From DATKDU01 sp035512595 (GTDB lineage Bacteria > Planctomycetota > Planctomycetia > Pirellulales > Pirellulaceae), in contig DATKDU010000045.1 in the NCBI GenBank assembly GCA_035512595.1, forward strand, positions 1 through 39,880: a stretch of DNA of 39,880 nucleotides, given 5' to 3'. The notes under the pieces were generated by a model, which saw only the letters and a program-made list of their open reading frames with translations, was not told where the DNA came from and made no database searches. The stretch's first letter is position 1; every line of letters begins with the position of its first letter. Shown here piece after piece: positions 35,069 to 39,880 of the stretch. The position numbers and the translations under genes were made by a program.

Positions 35069-38000
35069 TCAAGCATCCCCCGCATGACGCCCGTCTTCCC
35101 GCACGAGCCGCAGATGGCGCTCCTTGGCGTGGGGCAGCGCTGCCGCAGCGCTATGGGACTCGCCAATGCCGTGCACCGCTTCCACGATCAGCTCTTCTGC
35201 GGCGGGCTCGGGGGCTTCGAGAGCTTTTTCCGGTTCGCCGCCGCTCGGCGCTGCCGGCCGCTTCTTGCGGGGCTTGAAGACCAGCCCCAGCGGTCCCGCC
35301 AGGATCGCCGGCAAGAAGATCAGCTCCGAGAGGATCCCCATCCACAAGATCGTCAGCATCAAAATGCCGAACCGCTGGGTGGGGGTGAACGTGCTCAAGG
35401 CGAAGACCGACAGTCCGATGCCGGAGATGATCGCCGCCTGGACGGCAGGCGTGGCGCAGTGTTTATAGGCAGCGAGGATCGCCAGCTTCCGGTCGCCGGT
35501 CTGGTCGAGCTCCTCGCGGAACCAGTTGAGGAAATGGATCGTGTCGTCCACGGCGACTCCCAGCGCGATGCTGGCGGTCATCATCGAGCCCACATCGACG
35601 GGAATCCCGAGCCAGCCCATGCCGCCGAAGACCATCACGACCGGCATCACATTGGGGAGCATGGCGACCGCGCCGCCGCTGACGCTCCGTGAGATGAGCA
35701 TCATCAGCGGCGTGATGGCCAAGAACGACCAGAGGGAGCTGCTGATCAGGCTCTCCAGCAGCGATCGCTGCGCCTTGTAGACGATGGGCACGACCCCGGT
35801 GTAAATCGCGCTGGGCGACCCGGCGATCATGTCCGCGCGGTTATCGCGGACCGGATCGAATTGGTGTTCGCGGGCGTCCACAAACCGTTTGGCGTGCTGG
35901 CGGATGAGGTCCACGTCGTAACCGGAGTCATCGATCAACACGACGCAGTCTTGCTCGGCAGCGATCTTGGCCCAGTCGTGCGATTTGTCGTCCTTCTCGG
36001 TCGAGTGCAACGCCAGCTTGACGCGCGACTTATCGAGGAGCTCCGCCAGCGTGCGGGCGAAGATCCGCCGTTGGTCGATGGCCGCGCCGCGCTGGGCCGC
36101 GGACGCAGGCTCCCCGGCCTCGTCAGCGGCGTCTACTTTGGCCTGGGGCATGGCATTGGCCGGCATTCCCAGCACCAGCACTTTTGCGTTGGCGACGCGC
36201 GGCAGGGCGGGCTCTTTGGTTTCGGCAGCGGGCGGCGAATTCCAAGCGCCCACCAGCGTGCGCAGGACTTGCTCCCGCTCATGGTGTGCGTTGACGACCG
36301 GCTCGACGGCGCTCTTGAGCTCCTCCACGAACTGGCCGTAATCGACCCCCTTCAGACCATCGCCGATTCCCTGCGTCGCCGGAATGCGGATCGTGATCCG
36401 CCACAGCTCGGCGCCCTTGTCTTCTTCGGTCTGATCGATTCGCAGGTAGTCGCTGTGCAAAAAGTCGTCGCGATGCGCCTCCAGCCGGCTGCTGGTCGTG
36501 TTGCGATAGGTCCAGTTGATGCTGTCTCCCGACGAATCCGGGAGCGGCCGCACAAACGTGGCGGCACTCGTCGCATTGCCGACCACCTTGCGGTTCCGCG
36601 GGCCGAACTCATCCATGATCACGCGCCGCACGCGGTCCGCCAGCTCCAACCGCTCCAGGAAGGGCATCTGCACCTGCTCCTCTTGCGGATTGCGATTCTC
36701 GAGCGCCGCCAGCTCCTGGATCGACGGCCGCTGCGAGGACGTGGGCACCTTGACGACGATCTCCATCGGCACCAGCGGCCCCAGCTTCTGCTCGAGCGTC
36801 GTGTAGTCGCGGATGATTTTCGCCTCCGAGTGGAACATCTTGAGCATGTTCACGCTCGTCTGCATGTAGAAAATGCCGCAACTGAATAAGACGATCACGG
36901 CGGCCGAAGCGAGCGAGACCGCGGCGTGATGCCGGATGATCCAGGTGCCGAGCCGCTGCCACAGGTTGCTGAGCGTTTGATCGACCAAGGAGGGCGCATT
37001 GCCATGGGCCGGTTTTGCCCGCGGCTTCTGCGGCCAGATTTGCAGCGCAGCCGGCAGATAGGTAAACAGCACGGCCAGCGTCGCCATCACCCCGATCGCT
37101 GAGTACCAACCGAACTTCTGGATCGGCACCAGATCGCTGGTGAGGAGCGACAACAGGCCGATGGCGGTGGTGACGTTGCAGAAAATGGCCGGCTTCCAGG
37201 CGTGCGAAATGGCCCGCTCCGCAGCGCCGGGATAACCGTGCTCCGTGACCGCTTCGTGGTAGTAGTTGATGATGTGTGCCGTCCCCATCATGCCCAGCAC
37301 GTAGACCAGCGCCGGCATGCTCATCAAGATCGCGTCCATCGTCCCGCCCAGCCACCACACGAAGGCGATGCTCATCACGGCGCTGATCCCGCCGATGAAG
37401 AACACCATGATCGTGGCGGTGATGCTGCGGAAGCAGATCAGCGACAGGCCAATGCCGACGACGGCACACAGGCCGACGAGGCGGACGAGGGTGATCGTCC
37501 CCTCTTCGTCGATGGCGACGTTATCGACCGGCGGGCCGCCCAGCCACAGCCCCTCGCCACTGCCGTCCTTGGGGGCGATGTTGCAGTCTTCCGCCAGTTC
37601 ATACAAGAGGCCCCGCGGCTTGCCCAACAGGCCGCGACCAACGACGAGGTGCAGGTTCTGCTTGGCGGCATCGGACAGCGTGAGGACGATGCACGTCTGA
37701 CGCGGCTTGTCGGGATCGATCTCGGTGCGGCGCTCCTGGCGCTCTTCGCCGGTAGCTGGGTCCTTCACCAGTTCCACAACCTCCCGCATGTTCGGCGGGC
37801 CGAACAGCGTTCCTTCCAGCCGGGCATAGGCTTCCGCCTCGGGATCGCCCAGCCGGGAAAGCTCGCCGCTGTCTTTGACCAGGCTCTCCAGCACGTCCGG
37901 CCCGGCGGTCATCGACTTGAAGAGCTGCGCCCGCAAGCGGCGCGGATGCTCGTGGTACCAGGCGCCGTCCTTGTGATCGAACGTCGCCACCAACTCGCCT

Positions 38001-38653
38001 TCGAGATGGGGGCCGTTGATGGACTGCGAGATCAGCCGGACGAGCGATGCGATGGGGGAATCGACCGCGTTCCAGCGGAACAAGTCCCCTTCCGGCGTGA
38101 TGTAGTACCAGGCTTCGTTGCGATCGCCGGCGGTCGTGGTCGCCTTGCCGCGGAGCCACTTTTCCTTCTTCCCACCCCAGTTGTAGTGGTCGTCGGAAGT
38201 CAAATAGAGCCCCAGCTCATCGCCAATGAACGGCTGGCGGTTGAAATATCGCGTGGGGTTTTCAATGCTTCCGTTCTCGTCCGTTTCGCTCTCGTCCCCC
38301 GCAGTGGTTTCGCCGCCACTAGCGCGACCTGAGTCGTCCGTTTCCGCGGGCTTGAGCCTCTCCGTCGGCGGGATTTCCGGCTGGAGCTTGGCCAGGAACA
38401 AGTCATAGCGGGGGTCGCTCGGGCCGGTGCAGCCTTCCCAGCTCACCACCACGAACTGCTCGCTGATGAAGTGGTCGCGGAACCAATCCAGTTCAGTCGT
38501 CTCCCGGAATTTTGCGGGGAGCCAGTCCTTGACGTCGTTCTTCATCCCCTGGATGGCCATCCGCGCCCCGCGCATCGCGAAGGGTACGAGGAAGAAGACG
38601 ATCATCAGGATGATGAGCGAGCGGCGAGCGAAGAAGCTGGGCTTGGCGGACAT
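35069..38653 (-). CDS. RND/MMPL superfamily exporter with sterol-sensing-like domain
   Basis: 1194 aa from the ATG at 38653; a TTG five codons upstream is less likely. There is one transmembrane helix near the N-terminus (about 10-30) and a large periplasmic domain (about 35-390). A block of five or six helices follows, starting near LVRLVGLCAVVGIGLSLICF and including GTMDAILMSMPALVYVLGMM and GTAHIINYYHEA. After a second TM and large loop there is a matching block with GIPVDVGSMMTASIALGVAV, followed by DDTIHFLNWFREEL. The GxxxDD/H pattern is typical of MMPL/HAE3 transporters that export lipids or hopanoid-like compounds with proton drive. The substrate is unknown. Confidence 0.88.
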   Translation of the reverse strand: MSAKPSFFARRSLIILMIVFFLVPFAMRGARMAIQGMKNDVKDWLPAKFRETTELDWFRDHFISEQFVVVSWEGCTGPSDPRYDLFLAKLQPEIPPTERLKPAETDDSGRASGGETTAGDESETDENGSIENPTRYFNRQPFIGDELGLYLTSDDHYNWGGKKEKWLRGKATTTAGDRNEAWYYITPEGDLFRWNAVDSPIASLVRLISQSINGPHLEGELVATFDHKDGAWYHEHPRRLRAQLFKSMTAGPDVLESLVKDSGELSRLGDPEAEAYARLEGTLFGPPNMREVVELVKDPATGEERQERRTEIDPDKPRQTCIVLTLSDAAKQNLHLVVGRGLLGKPRGLLYELAEDCNIAPKDGSGEGLWLGGPPVDNVAIDEEGTITLVRLVGLCAVVGIGLSLICFRSITATIMVFFIGGISAVMSIAFVWWLGGTMDAILMSMPALVYVLGMMGTAHIINYYHEAVTEHGYPGAAERAISHAWKPAIFCNVTTAIGLLSLLTSDLVPIQKFGWYSAIGVMATLAVLFTYLPAALQIWPQKPRAKPAHGNAPSLVDQTLSNLWQRLGTWIIRHHAAVSLASAAVIVLFSCGIFYMQTSVNMLKMFHSEAKIIRDYTTLEQKLGPLVPMEIVVKVPTSSQRPSIQELAALENRNPQEEQVQMPFLERLELADRVRRVIMDEFGPRNRKVVGNATSAATFVRPLPDSSGDSINWTYRNTTSSRLEAHRDDFLHSDYLRIDQTEEDKGAELWRITIRIPATQGIGDGLKGVDYGQFVEELKSAVEPVVNAHHEREQVLRTLVGAWNSPPAAETKEPALPRVANAKVLVLGMPANAMPQAKVDAADEAGEPASAAQRGAAIDQRRIFARTLAELLDKSRVKLALHSTEKDDKSHDWAKIAAEQDCVVLIDDSGYDVDLIRQHAKRFVDAREHQFDPVRDNRADMIAGSPSAIYTGVVPIVYKAQRSLLESLISSSLWSFLAITPLMMLISRSVSGGAVAMLPNVMPVVMVFGGMGWLGIPVDVGSMMTASIALGVAVDDTIHFLNWFREELDQTGDRKLAILAAYKHCATPAVQAAIISGIGLSVFALSTFTPTQRFGILMLTILWMGILSELIFLPAILAGPLGLVFKPRKKRPAAPSGGEPEKALEAPEPAAEELIVEAVHGIGESHSAAAALPHAKERHLRLVREDGRHAGDA

Positions 38654-38668
38654 GGATTCTCGTCGCAA

Positions 38669-39224
38669 GGGGGAGGCCAGCCCATGCTGCGGGAAAGGAC
38701 CCCATCAGGGGGCGGGCTACGTCAGCCCACGCTAGCGGATCGAATCCAACCTAGCCTGGAAGCCGGCATAACTCGTCTCTTCATCACCTTCGGCATCGTG
38801 CAAAAGCAACCTTGAAGCGATAGGTTTTTGCTGCCGGCGAATTCAGCAAGCGCTCACTGGGAGCCTTGCAGCATAGTGGGCGGCGGCGGCGGTGGCAAGC
38901 CTCTGCCACACTTACAACAAAGTCTTAAAGACTTTTTTACCAGCCGCGAAGTTGCGGCCTGGTAAAGCTTTGCGGCCTGCCAGGAGTCTCGCGAGACGGG
39001 CCCAGGGGGGTTTGCTCTCCAGGTAAAGTGGATTGGCCGACCAAACCCCACCAGGACGGACTTGACAGCCAAGTCGGCAGATCCCGCCGGGGCAGGCGGG
39101 GCGAAATTACCATCTGGGTAATACCTGCCGCCCGGCATTGGGTCCATTCCGTGTGCTAGGTTTACTCACTGGCGAATAGAACTCCGTCAGGTGAAAGCCT
39201 CCTGCCTGTTTTGGGAGCTGACTT
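38669..39224. other. Non-coding region with several palindromes
   Basis: About 550 bp without a supported gene. It holds GGGCT...AGCCC near 38714-38728; a weak hairpin AAGTC-GACTT followed by T6 (38920-38938) on the plus strand; an imperfect hairpin TTTACCAGCCGC...GCGGCCTGGTAAA (38936-38967); and the perfect 12-bp palindrome GTCTCGCGAGAC (38986-38997). A minus-strand frame of 97 codons (38854-39147) has low-complexity composition and is not accepted as a gene. Confidence 0.5.
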
Positions 39225-39533
39225 ATGATCGCGGCCTGGGCCCTGTCGGTGGCCGTTTCTACGACCTCTGCCGTTCCCGAAGCTATGGAGGGGACCCCCG
39301 CTGTCGATCAGACCGTCATTCAGCCGACGATCCGCCGCTGCGAGCGGTGCCCCGTCGATCAGGCCCGCAAAATCGCCTGGCTGTCCTATTGCCGCGAGCT
39401 CGACCGGGCGTGGTCCGACTACCGGGCGGCCGGCTCGACCGCCGAGGCGATGGAGACGTACAAGACGGTCGTCGGCCAGGCCAAGACGCGATACATCTAC
39501 CAGGATCCGTATTACGCGCCGATTCTGCCGTAA
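39225..39533 (+). CDS. Small exported protein of unknown function
   Basis: 102 aa, ATG at 39225 with GGGAG 8 nt upstream. The N-terminal 16-20 residues (MIAAWALSVAVSTTSAVP) look like a short signal peptide. The mature part has a Cys pair RRCERCPVDQ and a helical region (WLSYCRELDRAWSDYRAAGS, then EAMETYKTVVGQAK) with a Tyr-rich C-terminus YIYQDPYYAPILP. No family is recognised. A hairpin at 39649-39674 downstream may terminate it. Confidence 0.6.
   Translation: MIAAWALSVAVSTTSAVPEAMEGTPAVDQTVIQPTIRRCERCPVDQARKIAWLSYCRELDRAWSDYRAAGSTAEAMETYKTVVGQAKTRYIYQDPYYAPILP

Positions 39534-39880
<347 letters not shown>

Noticed and set aside
35861..38332. Long plus-strand frames opposite the MMPL exporter
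   Set aside because: Composition of shadow frames, no start signals, real gene is on the minus strand.
38854..39147. 97-codon minus-strand frame
   Set aside because: Pro/Gly-rich, ends in a poly-Pro run made of a GGC-type repeat, no SD; treated as non-coding.

Overview
The window looks like a chromosomal segment of a GC-rich Planctomycetota bacterium, probably a Pirellula-like lineage. This is inferred from gene content and was not tested by a database search. The supporting content is a large exported TPR-CHAT protein, a DUF4058 protein, a TPR-redoxin fusion, Tad-type pilin-like proteins with beta-solenoid tails, a free-standing 23S-rRNA-intervening-sequence (four-helix bundle) protein, and an Act-type alternative complex III fused into one locus with a caa3 oxidase. 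No rRNA, tRNA, CRISPR array, integrase or intact transposase was found.

Layout. 1-814 (-) is the N-terminal 271 codons of an exported M23 peptidase that runs off the left edge. 943-6289 (-) holds two paralogous exported proteins followed by an exported TPR-CHAT (caspase-like) protein. 6582-8427 holds a four-TM protein, gene debris, an ABM-fold monooxygenase-like protein and a small glycine-zipper/basic-tail protein. 8857-21352 (+) is one tightly packed respiratory operon: actA-actB-actC-actD-actE-actF, a small membrane protein, a SCO-type copper chaperone, then coxB-coxA-coxC-coxD. Most junctions are ATGA/GTGA-type or short overlaps. Together these genes would oxidise quinol (ActABCDEF), pass electrons to the cytochrome c domain of CoxB and on to Cu_A, and reduce O2 at an A2-type (YS-motif) CoxA. 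SCO would load copper.

21399-22513 (-) contains a decayed nucleotidyltransferase pair and a DUF4058 gene. 22560-25001 (-) is the TPR-redoxin protein. 25250-27058 (+) has a HEAT/TPR-like exported protein and a cupin. 27101-30846 (-) is a TadE / TadG-like / TadG-like / DUF1573 group. 31040-31720 (+) is a membrane protein. 31742-33840 (-) is an M3 oligopeptidase and the four-helix bundle protein. 33959-35050 (+) is an acyl-CoA dehydrogenase-like protein, and 35069-38653 (-) is a large RND/MMPL exporter. 39225-39533 (+) is a small exported protein.

The most unusual feature outside the genes is a recurring class of short-period (6-8 bp) repeats, usually arranged as inverted pairs that can form long hairpins. 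They occur inside the SCO signal region, at the SCO/coxB junction, after the HEAT-like gene, on both sides of the four-helix bundle gene, and as a 15-copy tandem heptamer at the right edge. GC-rich palindromes also sit at 27062-27127 and 27581-27680. Several repeats have been absorbed into protein termini.
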